Assembly (NCBI RefSeq): GCF_002289565.1
Contig: NZ_NTFY01000071.1
Location: 1 to 64,000 of the forward strand
Length of the DNA: 64,000 nt
Reading direction: 5' to 3'
DNA from: Rhodopirellula sp. SM50
GTDB lineage: Bacteria; Planctomycetota; Planctomycetia; Pirellulales; Pirellulaceae
The notes beneath the pieces are model-generated. The model saw only the letters and a program-made list of their open reading frames with translations. It ran no database searches and was not told the origin of the DNA. Each line of letters begins with the position of its first letter. Positions within the stretch are counted from its first letter, which is position 1. Positions 17,252-26,728 of this stretch are shown one piece after another. Both the position numbers and the translations under genes were made by a program.

Positions 17252-17750
17252 AAGGGACACCGATTGTAGAGCGGCAGCTTTTGGCAACCAATTGAGATTC
17301 TCTCCCTCTGGGAGAGACGGCGTTTGCGCAGCAAGCAAACGCCAGAGAGGGCTCACGCTGAAAAAGTCTTGGCGCCTTTCGCTACGATCAATCCCGTCAC
17401 CTCTAAATCCGACGCCCCAAGGGATCATAGCGAGTAGCCGGAGGTCAGCGCAGCGCCACCTCCGGACTCCGCAAATCGATCGCGGATTGACCCCGGACGG
17501 GGTCACAGCATTCAGACGCTACGACCCCGCCGGGGTCGTTTCGTACTGTTTTTTAACTTTCCGGCGGTGTTCGCTTCGCTCGACCGCCGGCTACTTTCTG
17601 CCATCCCATCCGGGATGCAATGATGCAGAAGAATTAAAGAATGGTGCGACCCACCAACTGAATCCGACACTCTCCGTCGACTGGTTTGCTATCAGAGAGC
17701 GTCTGCCTTCGTTGCCGTTCCGGATTGGTGGGTGGCACCAAATCGAACTG
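17252..17750. repeat. Large intergenic repeat block, copy 2
   Basis: The second member of the direct duplication described at 16723-17222, in the same orientation and order of sub-elements. The two copies together fill almost all of the 1.05 kb after fliS. Confidence 0.85.
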
Positions 17751-18081
17751 TTAACTGCGAATCGGGGAACGGTCTGGAGCAGGGCCCAAAAGACAGTCCC
17801 ACTCCGGCCCGGGAGTGGGGATCTAGGCAAACCAGGCAAAACAGGGGCCTTGTCAAGGTGTTTTTTTGGATACTAGTGGAAGAAAGTATGGGAAAATTGC
17901 TTCTCAGGGGGTTGATCGCTTCCCACCAACCCCTAGCATAGACAGCACCGGCCTTCCACAAGGGGCAGACAGAACGTCGCGGGACGCGACTTGGGGGGAT
18001 CAGGCATTACCCACGCTCACCTTGCTGTTTAACAGCTTGGTGGGAGCGAGATCCGAAGTACCGTCTGTGTCACGGCGTCCG
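17751..18081. other. Intergenic region after the repeat duplication
   Basis: Contains a perfect stem (cccactcc/gggagtggg, 17799-17820) and a run of seven T near 17860, but these are 40 bases apart and do not form a canonical terminator. The frame open from 17866 has no start signal and non-conserved composition. Confidence 0.4.
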
Positions 18082-18426
18082 ATGCGATCTGTGCTCACCC
18101 TCTTGATGCTGTACCTCTCGGCGATTGGCGCCGATCGCGCGGCAGCGGGATTGATCGTTTCGGATCAGCAATCCCTGTCTTGCTCTCCCTCCCGCGTGGC
18201 GATCGCATCCGTGGGCCATCCTGAAAACCCTGCCGCAGTCCGAGCGGCGGACTGCGCAACGGGAATGTCGCAAGTCGCGACGTTGCAACAGTCCCACCAG
18301 TCGGTTGCCGTTTGCACGCAACCCGAAGCCCAGTTCAAGCTGCGTCTCGACCATTCGATCGCGAGCGTGGAGACGCTCCGTCTCCCCGATTGGATCCCCA
18401 TTTGTTTATTGAAGATCCCTATCTGA
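18082..18426 (+). CDS. Small putative exported protein
   Basis: A 114-residue frame beginning MRSVLTLLMLYLSAIGA, a plausible signal peptide with cleavage near AAA-GL (residue about 21). The remainder is Cys-containing, without recognisable domain. ATG 18082 is chosen to place the signal first; no good ribosome site precedes it, and the frame stays open upstream to 17866. It may be an orphan secreted protein or a chance frame; the signal-like start is the only support. Confidence 0.4.
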   Translation: MRSVLTLLMLYLSAIGADRAAAGLIVSDQQSLSCSPSRVAIASVGHPENPAAVRAADCATGMSQVATLQQSHQSVAVCTQPEAQFKLRLDHSIASVETLRLPDWIPICLLKIPI

Positions 18427-18484
18427 TCTCAAACGAAATGGTTTCCGAGACAATCAGTACAACACGGGATTCGAGGGTTTAAAA

Positions 18485-19354
18485 ATGGGAAACATTAGTT
18501 TTGTTGGAACTCGGTGTTCCAGGTCTACTTTAGGTGATGAGCTATTTCGAACATTTAGAGCGTTGATCAGATCGGGGCGATCAAATGTCGCTCGACTAAG
18601 ATTTGGCTTTCGAGCAGTCTTTCTGCGTACGATGGCGGCTTTGATCATGATCTCTCTTTCGCTCAGTTCTACGGTTTCGGCAGGTCTAATCACTGCGACC
18701 CTGACGGGTGACATCAGGCCCGCCAACCCCGACAACTTGCTTGTCAATGTCACTGTCACTTTTGACGACCTAAACGATACGACTGCCGAATGGGTCGTTG
18801 ACATTAACTCGGATAGCCATCATCCGAATATCAAACTCGACGCCTTTTATGCCAATCTCGCAAGCAGCTTGGATTTGGGAAACGCTGGTCTTCAGGACGA
18901 TCTCACGTTTTCGTCGTTCGTACCGACGGGATGGATTGCAAATTTTAACGTTCAGCCATCGGGAGCAGGCGCAGGAACATCCACGTTTAGCTTTGAAGTA
19001 GATAAGGGAACCGGCGGTGGGATCGCTAATGTCACGAACACGCAATCACTCTCGTTCACGACAACGCTGACCAATGGCTTGTATTGGTCGACGAGTGTTT
19101 TCACTGGCGCCCCTACTTTGAATGGCGACGCAGGATCCGGACAACTAGGTGCACACCTCCAATCATTGACGAAGGGCCCAGGCAACACGACAGATAGCGG
19201 TTTCGCATTTGGTATGTATCAGGATTCCACCTCGGTACCGCCTCCGGGAATGGTGCCCGAACCAGGATCGATGGTAACCTGGTCTCTGTTTGCGGTTGGC
19301 TGTTTCGCAAGCGCACGGCGACGTCGCCAAAAACAGCCTACCAGAGATCACTAG
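18485..19354 (+). CDS. PEP-CTERM surface-sorting protein
   Basis: A 289-residue exported protein. After a long N-region (residues 1-48), a signal helix (MAALIMISLSLSSTVSAG) ends near residue 66. The body is beta-rich and Ser/Thr/Gly-rich. The C-terminus carries the PEP-CTERM sorting signal in order: VPEPGS (about residue 259), a hydrophobic helix, then Arg-rich SARRRRQ. Such proteins are cleaved by an exosortase and often linked to exopolysaccharide production; no exosortase gene is in the window. ATG 18485 follows GAGG; a later start at Met-51 would also keep the signal. Codon and base use look AT-richer than in neighbouring genes. A terminator lies at 19391-19428. Confidence 0.85.
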   Translation: MGNISFVGTRCSRSTLGDELFRTFRALIRSGRSNVARLRFGFRAVFLRTMAALIMISLSLSSTVSAGLITATLTGDIRPANPDNLLVNVTVTFDDLNDTTAEWVVDINSDSHHPNIKLDAFYANLASSLDLGNAGLQDDLTFSSFVPTGWIANFNVQPSGAGAGTSTFSFEVDKGTGGGIANVTNTQSLSFTTTLTNGLYWSTSVFTGAPTLNGDAGSGQLGAHLQSLTKGPGNTTDSGFAFGMYQDSTSVPPPGMVPEPGSMVTWSLFAVGCFASARRRRQKQPTRDH

Positions 19355-19362
19355 CGATCGTA

Positions 19363-21783
19363 TCACTCACGCCCCACTGTTGCCCAAACGGAATCGAGTC
19401 GATCGGACGAGAGGCTCGATTCTTTTTTGGTTAATGTCGCGCCCGCTTCGGAACCGTTCACATCATCCGCGGTCCATTGTTCGAACGACTGTGCGGGTTG
19501 AGTGACCTGAATCGCTTTCGATTTGACATGCTTCACCCGCTCTTGGAGCACACGTTCTTCCAAGCCGTCGTGCCCGTCGGACATTGCACGGCTTGATGAC
19601 GACACATCGATCGGGCTGATCGTTTCGATCACCAACCGGTTTGTTTCGATCGTCGGCGCGGCAGCCGGCGTTTTCTTCTTGCCTTTGCCTTTGCCCCCAC
19701 CGCCTCCTCCGTCGCTACCACCGCCACCGCCACCGCCACCTTTGCCTTTTTCGTTGTCCTGGTTGGTGACCTGGACGTCGTCGGCATCGAGACCGCTGTA
19801 GGCGATGTCACTACTTTGGGCGGCACCGGTTTGAATCACGTACGCGACGTTGCGGTCGCGAACGCTATCGTCGACTCCGGTGACAGTGATCGACTGCGAA
19901 GTGCTCCAATTCTCGGGTGTAAACGTCAACGTGGTTTGGTCGACCACCCCCTCGCTCAGATCGCTGGACTCAAGTGAAATCGTCACGACGGACGTCGGTG
20001 CCGAGTCAAGGACGATGCTGAACGTCGCCGTACCACCGATTTCGGATGTCGTCAGGCCCGTGATCGGGGTGACCGTGATGCCCGGTGGCGTGGGCGCTGC
20101 ATCGTCATTACGAATCGTCCCGTCGGCGGTCGACGTGGCGATCAACGTTCCGGCCGTCGGATTAGAAAGGGTGACGGTGAATGATTCGTCCGACTCGGAA
20201 TCCGTGTCGCCGGACACTTCAACCGAAATGGTTTTCGACGTCTCGCCGGCGGCGAAGGCGACGACGCCGCCGGGCAGGACACTGCCGATGAAATCGGAGG
20301 CGTCCGCGGCAGACGATCCGCTGCCGCTGACCGCCCAACTGACTTCCGTGGCCGACGACGTGTCACCACTGCGCGTCAGCGTAAACGTGAATGACTTGGA
20401 CGCGGAATCGCCTTCTGCTTGATCGGCGTTCGCCGCGCTGATGCTCAGATACCCTGCATTGGTTTGCACCACCGAACCGCTGATCGAATACGATCCCAAG
20501 CTCCCATAGTCGCTGTAGCCGGTCGATGCCGGATCACCCTGTCCGGCGCCGCTGACCTGGACAAAGTATTGTCCGGCCGCCAAGGTTGCCGACAGGGTCG
20601 CCGACAATGAGCCAACCGGATTGGACGCGACGATCAAGGCCCCGGTGGCATCAAGCAGCGCGGCATAGATGTCTAGGTTGGGCCCTCGCTGGAACGGCGT
20701 CACATCGAAACTGACGTTTCCGGTGTCAGTTAAGAACGTGAACACATCGACGTCCTCGTTGCGTTCGATGATTCCCGATTGGGCGACCGAACCCTGATCG
20801 ACCGATAAGACCGACGCGGTTGACGTTGTGTTGCCGTGATCATCGGCACGATAACCAAAGCCGTTGTTTCCTGTGATGATGGCCAAATCATCTTGGGTGT
20901 TGCTGGCATACGCGTATTCACCGCGACTCCACTGAGTCAGTTCTTTGTAGTACCCGACGCCCATGATCGGTGCCCACCCTGTGGCCCCGCTGCCGTGCCC
21001 CTGGTAGTAACCCTCCGACGGCGAGGTTCGACCGTCATGATTAAGCCCCAGAGCGTGTCCCGCTTCATGCGTAATCGCTTCGGCGGTGTACTTTTCATTG
21101 CCATTGCCCAGGACGTCTTCGAAGGCAAAAACCGGAGTGTCGCTGTTCCAATTGAAGGAACCCAAGTAGGCAACCCCGCCAGCGTTTCCGTACCAAGATC
21201 CGTTACCACCGACGACCACACGAACTCCCCACGCCGAGTCCCCCGAGCCGCTTTTGACCAGACCATCGAGCGACGGCTCTTCCGTCGTCACATCGACATC
21301 AAACGGGATGAAGTCCTCCGCCACACGTTGCCAAATCGCGTGGATCCTGGACAACTCGGAATCATCAAAGGATGCATCGCCGGAAAAACTGTAGGCGGGC
21401 GAAACGATGTCTGCACCGCCATTGAAGCTGTTCCACGAAGTGCCGGACGTCGTATGGCCGTCAAAATCGAGAAAGATGGTCTTGGATGCAGCTGGATTGC
21501 TGTGCAAGCGAAACGTGTCTTCCAATGTGGCGGCAGCACTACTGATGTCGCTCGTTGCTTCCGTCAGCGATTCCACCTCGCCAATGGGAAGCGGAAGCGC
21601 GTGATAGATGTAGCCATCAAGGTCTTCGTGATACTCCGACTCAGTGTGATCGGCCTCCATCAACGCCATCGCACTGAGCACCATGCGTTTTTCCAGCGTT
21701 TGAAAGTCAAATCGACGGCTGAGGATTGTATTGAAACGTTTCCGCCGTGCGCCGCGTCGTTTACGGTTACCGTTACGCATCAT
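19363..21783 (-). CDS. Secreted zinc metalloprotease with PPC and Calx-beta domains (LEPR-XLL type)
   Basis: An 806-residue protein. A basic N-terminus followed by TLEKRMVLSA (29-38) is the planctomycete LEPR-XLL-type tag. The catalytic zinc site HEAGHALGLNHDG (239-251, HExxHxxGxxH) marks a metzincin, close to reprolysin-like proteases. A PPC-like beta domain follows (about 330-440), then Calx-beta-type repeats (about 450-680). A Gly/Lys-rich linker (about 685-715; long Gly runs ending in GKGKGKKK) precedes an acidic tail. Likely cell-surface or extracellular. The gene is convergent with the PEP-CTERM gene, 8 bases apart, and the latter's terminator lies inside its 3' coding end. Confidence 0.88.
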   Translation of the reverse strand: MMRNGNRKRRGARRKRFNTILSRRFDFQTLEKRMVLSAMALMEADHTESEYHEDLDGYIYHALPLPIGEVESLTEATSDISSAAATLEDTFRLHSNPAASKTIFLDFDGHTTSGTSWNSFNGGADIVSPAYSFSGDASFDDSELSRIHAIWQRVAEDFIPFDVDVTTEEPSLDGLVKSGSGDSAWGVRVVVGGNGSWYGNAGGVAYLGSFNWNSDTPVFAFEDVLGNGNEKYTAEAITHEAGHALGLNHDGRTSPSEGYYQGHGSGATGWAPIMGVGYYKELTQWSRGEYAYASNTQDDLAIITGNNGFGYRADDHGNTTSTASVLSVDQGSVAQSGIIERNEDVDVFTFLTDTGNVSFDVTPFQRGPNLDIYAALLDATGALIVASNPVGSLSATLSATLAAGQYFVQVSGAGQGDPASTGYSDYGSLGSYSISGSVVQTNAGYLSISAANADQAEGDSASKSFTFTLTRSGDTSSATEVSWAVSGSGSSAADASDFIGSVLPGGVVAFAAGETSKTISVEVSGDTDSESDESFTVTLSNPTAGTLIATSTADGTIRNDDAAPTPPGITVTPITGLTTSEIGGTATFSIVLDSAPTSVVTISLESSDLSEGVVDQTTLTFTPENWSTSQSITVTGVDDSVRDRNVAYVIQTGAAQSSDIAYSGLDADDVQVTNQDNEKGKGGGGGGGGSDGGGGGGKGKGKKKTPAAAPTIETNRLVIETISPIDVSSSSRAMSDGHDGLEERVLQERVKHVKSKAIQVTQPAQSFEQWTADDVNGSEAGATLTKKESSLSSDRLDSVWATVGRE
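19391..19428 (+). terminator. Terminator of the PEP-CTERM gene, embedded in the convergent metalloprotease CDS
   Basis: The perfect 8-base stem gaatcgag/ctcgattc with a 16-base loop is followed by TTTTTT on the plus strand. It lies 37 bases past the PEP-CTERM stop, within the last codons of the minus-strand metalloprotease, where the T-run encodes Lys-Lys. Confidence 0.7.
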
Positions 21784-22480
21784 GAGCTCATAAGGTGGAG
21801 AGGAGGATTAGCCGAGGAGAAGATGGAGGAGAGCGGCGAGAGGTTTGTCGGAGGCATCGACGGCCGGTGACTTGTCTCTAACCGATGTGAACTCTACGTC
21901 ACATTCGAGCCCCTTGCCTCGATCATCTTCACCCGACATTTGACTTTTTCGATTGCAGTGGGGCGTGACCTACCCCCAAGGCCCTGCCGTCATCGAACTC
22001 AGCAACAGCCGGTCCGCGACATTACGATGTCGACTCAAACCCTGCAACGGCAATGAGCCAGAACTGCATCCGCTGGTGGAACGAATCACCCAGAGGCGGA
22101 CGGAGGCGCATCACCGGGGACATCTTGATGGGGGAGACGGGACGGCTCGCGGGCTGTCGGATTGACCCCGATTGCGATCTCAACGCGATGATCCCAGGTA
22201 CGAACGTGTGAGCGAGGAACACCACGCGGCCCCTGGTCGAATGGTGGGAAGAATGGTGCCATCGGCCAACTGAATCCGTCACTCCCCGACAATTGGTTTG
22301 CTATCAGGGAAGCGTCTGCCTTCGTTGCCGTGCGGGTTTGGTGGGTGGCACGAAAGCGCCAAACATCCAAAGCCATGCGACTTCCCTTTTCCACAGGCGG
22401 CGTCTCACCCGAAACGTCCGCGATCAGCGTCTGTCCTCGAGGCGATCAAGCATACGCATGGAGGGGCGGCGTGGGGGAAC
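21784..22480. other. Intergenic region with partial repeat
   Basis: About 700 bases between two minus-strand genes. It holds a diverged 100-base piece (22251-22350) of the 16723/17252 repeat block, including the tail 'ggtgggtggcac'. The part next to 21783 should contain the metalloprotease promoter; none could be assigned. No convincing gene. Confidence 0.5.
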
Positions 22481-25400
22481 TCAATCAAAGGGGAGTGTCG
22501 TCAGGAAACGTTGTCCGAAACGGCCGTAGTCTTGACCGTCGATATCGCCGTCTCCGTCGCTGTCGAAAACTGAATTGAACTGCGGGTCGTTCTCAGTTTT
22601 CAAGAACGTCATTCCGAAACGGCCATAGTCTTGGCCGTCCACGTCGTGGTCGCCGTCGCTATCTCCGAAGAGTGCAAAGAATCCGTCCGTCTCTGCGACC
22701 CCAAATGCAAACGTTCCGCCCGAAAGTTGATCACCATCTCCATCGAGGTTGACGGTGCTGCCACGGCGACGGACTTTCGCGGGATCGATCGTCAAGTGAT
22801 AGTTGCCGTCGACCAGTGCATGATTCGCGCCGCGCGTCATCGCTCCACTAAACGCAAGTGTGGCGACTGTATTTCCTTGGACCGTCGCCACCGTGACGCT
22901 GTGATCGACAGGGCCACCATCGCTGCCACGCTTCGTGATTTGGAATGCCCCCGGATCGATCTCAACGTAATCTTCGAATTCAACGTTGACCTCGGTCACG
23001 TTCGATCGTTGCGTGTCGTCGCGGGCGTTGTTCATGGTGACACCACCAACTTGGGCAACGTCGAACAGTACCAGCCTATAGTAAAGTGCAAGGTCCGTTC
23101 GAATCCCCCATTCGGTCCCCGGTGGGTGTGCCTGGTAGGTCCTTGACGCAAAGTCTCCACTATAGCTCGGGGCAGAAAAGAGATTGGCAAAGGCCCCCAC
23201 CGTGATTCCGCCCCGGTATCCGACATCAACGATCAAATCGCCGCCGAACACGATCGGACTGGTGGAATGGATGGTATCGAGTTGGAATCCTGTGAACTTT
23301 GTCACCGGCCCCAATTCAATGGGGTTATCCGCATCGAGAAACAGCTCATTGAGACGAAGCTCCAGGTGACCATCAAGCGTGATCTGAACCATCTGGTTGA
23401 TCCGAACGTCGTTGATCTCCCTCAAGCGAATCACGGACTGAATCCCGCCCTGCTCGACTTCGATCTGACCGTTTCCCAGCGGAAGGTTTTCTGTTCTGTA
23501 GATTGCGTTGGTGGCTCCCGTGCCGATGATGCTAACGTTTTGACGGTATCGTGGTAGCCCGTTCAACCATTGCCCTTTGATGAGAATCCCACCCGGAAGG
23601 GAAAAGAAGCCGTCACGGAAATCAACGAAGACGCTACCGAGATAGGTTCCGTTGTCGAAGGACCCCATTTGAATCGACAGCGAGCGTGTCGAAGTCAAGG
23701 GAGTCGACGAGAGAATCTGCGTCGGAAAGGTGTAGCTGACCACCTGCAGATCGTTACCGCTGAGCTCCACCCACACGTCGCTGGATAGCGAATCAGGCAG
23801 AACGACCTCAACGTCCCCGCCGATCGCAACCTGATAGTCCTCCACTTCACCGTCGGCGGCGTAGCCGCTGGGGTCGGTGATGGTCTGCGATGCGAGCCGC
23901 ACTCGGGCCATTCGCCGGCCAGGTTGAACGTCGGCGGGAACGTTGTAATTGAGCGTTTGCAGACCGGGGATCACGTCGGCACCGGTACGGATTCTCTCAT
24001 CGGATTCCCAGACCCCGTCGTCATCCCAGTCGATCCAGGCGGTGACTTTTCCGCTTGATGCGTTCTGTAGATCGATGTTGAATCCGGCCATTTGCCCGGG
24101 TTCAATGTCGCCGAACAAAACGCCGTCCTCGTCGGCCCCGTCGCCGTCGGCGTTGGGCGACGGTTGACCATCGGTTTCGACATCACGAGTCGCCCCCAGC
24201 CTGGGCCCCGTCGCAACGTGGTACGCGCCGCGGTCGGCAATCGAAGTCGGGTAAGGCGCCGGGGCGTCTCCGAAGTCGGGGGAGTTGATGTTTCGATGCC
24301 AAACGAAGCCGTCGTCGCCTGCGGCCGCACCGACAACGTCCAGATCACCGTCCTGATCCAGATCGACGATGGAGATTGGATCCGGTGCATCGACCGAACG
24401 CACCAACACTTCGGTAAAGTTTTCATTCCCATCGTTGCGGTACCAAACGACTTGATCGTCATCCACCAATGTCGCCGCCAAGTCGAGATCACCGTCGCCA
24501 TCCAGGTCACCGCTATCGACATTGCCGACCGGATTACCCGCCGATCGAATCGTGCCGCCGTTCGACCATACGCCGGTTCCGCGATTCTCGAACCACTCGA
24601 TCTTGCCGGTGGAATCTCCCGTCAGCAAGTCGAGATCGCCGTCGCCATCGATGTCGGAAACATCGAACGACACAAACGTACGATTAACGATGCCACCCAG
24701 GCTATCGATTCCAAAGCCCGACGCCCCCTGGTTCTCAAAGTACACAATTCCCGTGGAGTCATTGGGCTTCACGTCGGAGACAAAAATGTCCAGGTCTCCG
24801 TCGCCTTCAAAGTCGACGAGGGTCAGCTCGCGAGGTGCGTCTGCAATGTAACCAAAGGTGCTCGTCGACCGGAAATCGAAGGTCATGTCACCCCGGTTGG
24901 CGAACCAATACACGCTATCGTCGCGCGGTACACCAAACGCGATGTCAATATCGCCATCTCCATCAATGTCGCCAACGTCTAATGTGGTCACTCCGACTGA
25001 TGAGAGTCTGGTGTTGATCGACCGAGCCACAAAGACTCCGGGAGAAGTATTTTCGTACCAGGAAACCACTCGGTCGCCCGCGCCCTGTGCGATGACAATG
25101 TCCACGTCGCCGTCCCGGTCCAGGTCCCGGGCAACAATCTCGGTCGCGTTGATTTGGTCAATCACGTGCTGCTCAAACCGCTCACTGCCGTCATTTTCAA
25201 AGTACAGCAACTGGTTGGTCGCGGGTGACGTTGCAATCAAATCTACGTCGCCGTCGCGGTCGATGTCAGACGCAGCGAACGCTCCGATTTCCGGTGTTCC
25301 TGCTGGTCCGATCAACTCGTGCGGCAACACCACGTCTGTCGCTGCGAGCCCACCGATCGACAGGGGATAGTCCTCCACCTCACCATCAGCCGCTTCACCG

Positions 25401-25930
25401 GAGACGCCGAGCCCTCCCGCCGAAGACAATCGAAAGCGGGCGAATGACAAACCCGACTCGGCGTCGATGGGCACATCAAAATTCACGGTGCTGAAGCCAC
25501 TCGCCAGCGACAATGAGGAGGCGATCTTTTCCGATCCGCCGTCCCACCGACCGTTGCGGTTGAAGTCGATCCAGGCATCCAGCTTCGCCGGACCGCCTTG
25601 AACGTTCACGATCAGCGATGCCCCCATCTGACCGACGCGGAGGTTTCCGATCGTGATTCCGTCCTCATCAGCCCCGTCCGACTGCGCGACGACTGAGGGA
25701 ACTCCGTCGGCTTCGGTGTCGCGCAGGAAACCGAGCGTTGGTCCGGTCGCGATGTGTCGTGCCCCATCGGCTGCCAACGCGGTCGCGTAGGGCGCTGGCG
25801 CGTCACCGAAGTCACTAGCCAACAAATCCCGGCGTTCCAAAACCTCGCCGCAGAGTCGACGCCGTCGCTGATGCCCCCGATCGCATGCCTGCCATCGCTT
25901 CGTGCGTGCCCTCTGTTTCATAGTCTCCAC
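22481..25930 (-). CDS. Large surface protein: LEPR-XLL, two GEVED domains, FG-GAP/VCBS repeats, dockerin
   Basis: An 1149-residue exported protein. The N-terminal Arg-rich segment ends in VLERRDLLAS (LEPR-XLL-type tag). Two GEVED modules start with DFGDAPAPY (about residues 40 and 565) and each ends in AADGEVEDY. Between them are eight or so FG-GAP/VCBS-like Ca-binding units (D-x-D-x-D-G-D-x-D, for example DIDGDGDLDL), likely a beta-propeller. About 350 unassigned beta-rich residues follow. The C-terminus is a type I dockerin pair with two calcium loops (DSDGDHDVDGQDYGRFG and DSDGDGDIDGQDYGRFG). Dockerins bind cohesin modules in other systems; the planctomycete partner is unknown. Two possible starts, 25930 and 25921. 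Confidence 0.9.
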   Translation of the reverse strand: METMKQRARTKRWQACDRGHQRRRRLCGEVLERRDLLASDFGDAPAPYATALAADGARHIATGPTLGFLRDTEADGVPSVVAQSDGADEDGITIGNLRVGQMGASLIVNVQGGPAKLDAWIDFNRNGRWDGGSEKIASSLSLASGFSTVNFDVPIDAESGLSFARFRLSSAGGLGVSGEAADGEVEDYPLSIGGLAATDVVLPHELIGPAGTPEIGAFAASDIDRDGDVDLIATSPATNQLLYFENDGSERFEQHVIDQINATEIVARDLDRDGDVDIVIAQGAGDRVVSWYENTSPGVFVARSINTRLSSVGVTTLDVGDIDGDGDIDIAFGVPRDDSVYWFANRGDMTFDFRSTSTFGYIADAPRELTLVDFEGDGDLDIFVSDVKPNDSTGIVYFENQGASGFGIDSLGGIVNRTFVSFDVSDIDGDGDLDLLTGDSTGKIEWFENRGTGVWSNGGTIRSAGNPVGNVDSGDLDGDGDLDLAATLVDDDQVVWYRNDGNENFTEVLVRSVDAPDPISIVDLDQDGDLDVVGAAAGDDGFVWHRNINSPDFGDAPAPYPTSIADRGAYHVATGPRLGATRDVETDGQPSPNADGDGADEDGVLFGDIEPGQMAGFNIDLQNASSGKVTAWIDWDDDGVWESDERIRTGADVIPGLQTLNYNVPADVQPGRRMARVRLASQTITDPSGYAADGEVEDYQVAIGGDVEVVLPDSLSSDVWVELSGNDLQVVSYTFPTQILSSTPLTSTRSLSIQMGSFDNGTYLGSVFVDFRDGFFSLPGGILIKGQWLNGLPRYRQNVSIIGTGATNAIYRTENLPLGNGQIEVEQGGIQSVIRLREINDVRINQMVQITLDGHLELRLNELFLDADNPIELGPVTKFTGFQLDTIHSTSPIVFGGDLIVDVGYRGGITVGAFANLFSAPSYSGDFASRTYQAHPPGTEWGIRTDLALYYRLVLFDVAQVGGVTMNNARDDTQRSNVTEVNVEFEDYVEIDPGAFQITKRGSDGGPVDHSVTVATVQGNTVATLAFSGAMTRGANHALVDGNYHLTIDPAKVRRRGSTVNLDGDGDQLSGGTFAFGVAETDGFFALFGDSDGDHDVDGQDYGRFGMTFLKTENDPQFNSVFDSDGDGDIDGQDYGRFGQRFLTTLPFD

Positions 25931-26067
25931 CGCCTCTCGTCGCTGCTGACCGAAAGCTAACGGCAGAATCTTAACCCATCGCCGAAGCGCTTGCTGGCAA
26001 TCTCTCGGGGTCTGTCCCCGGAAAGTACGTTGCCGACTCCGTCCGCCTGCGGAGCAGGCTTTACCCC

Positions 26068-26199
26068 AATACCGCTAAGTTAACATGAATGAGGGGCCCG
26101 GACGCTGGCGCGAACCGGCTGATATCAAACGAATATCAGCCGTTTGGCGCGAGCCTACAGGCCCTCATCTAAAGAAACGACGCTTAACTTAGCGGTATT
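26068..26199. mobile_element. MITE-like element, copy 1
   Basis: 132 bases bounded by 16-base perfect terminal inverted repeats (aataccgctaagttaa / ttaacttagcggtatt). Inside are further inverted pairs (tgaggggcc/ggccctca; ccggctgatat/atatcagccg), so the whole element can fold into one long hairpin. It is flanked on both sides by the same 12 bases, aggctttacccc (26056-26067 and 26200-26211), as a target-site duplication would be. No coding capacity. A reverse-oriented copy is at 30549-30681. Confidence 0.75.
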
Positions 26200-26226
26200 A
26201 GGCTTTACCCCGAGAAGGGTTGCAGG

Positions 26227-26325
26227 AACTAGCCGGTAGTCGCCTTAGCGCACCACCGGAATCCCCAAATCGATTGCCGATTGACCCCGGACGGGGTCAC
26301 AGGACCATCGGGGTCTGTCCCCCGG
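26227..26325. repeat. Repeat-mosaic fragment
   Basis: A diverged piece of the 16723/17252 block: agccggtagtcgccttagcg in place of agccggaggtcagcgcagcg, then gattgaccccggacggggtc unchanged, then a tcggggtctgtcccccgg inverted repeat. Confidence 0.65.
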
Positions 26326-26421
26326 TGAACGGTCTGGGACTTCGATCCTCAGTGGGAAACTCGGGCGCTCAATCCTGCGATGAACCTGCCCACCAGGGGA
26401 ACGCCAGTGGCGCCCACTAGA

Positions 26422-26511
26422 CGAATCCGATACCCCCAGTCGCTGGTTTGCTAGTAGAGGTGTTGGCCTTCGTTGCAGTGCAGATTTGGTGGGTGGCACC
26501 AAATCGAACTG
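26422..26511. repeat. Repeat-mosaic fragment with 'ggtgggtggcaccaaatcg' tail
   Basis: Corresponds to the last 90 bases of the 16723/17252 block (gaatccgac... ctggtttgct ... ttggtgggtggcaccaaatc), diverged by several changes. Between here and 26728 I see only a small palindrome (gtcacgc/gcgtgac, 26646-26662) before the glycosyltransferase stop. Confidence 0.65.
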
Positions 26512-26728
26512 CTCGCACGCAGTTGTTCAACGTCGGCCGTCACCTCGCGCGAGCGGTTGATTTTGATTTCGAAAAAAGACTCGATCGAGTGCACAGGTGC
26601 ACGGCTTTGCTCGTCGAATCTCGTCGGTTTCTCGGCAGTGTCTTGTCACGCACAGCGTGACCTACTGGTTTGCCCTTGAAGAGCCGGCAGCAGAAAGACA
26701 AGTTGCCTTGAACGTTGACGCTGAGCTG

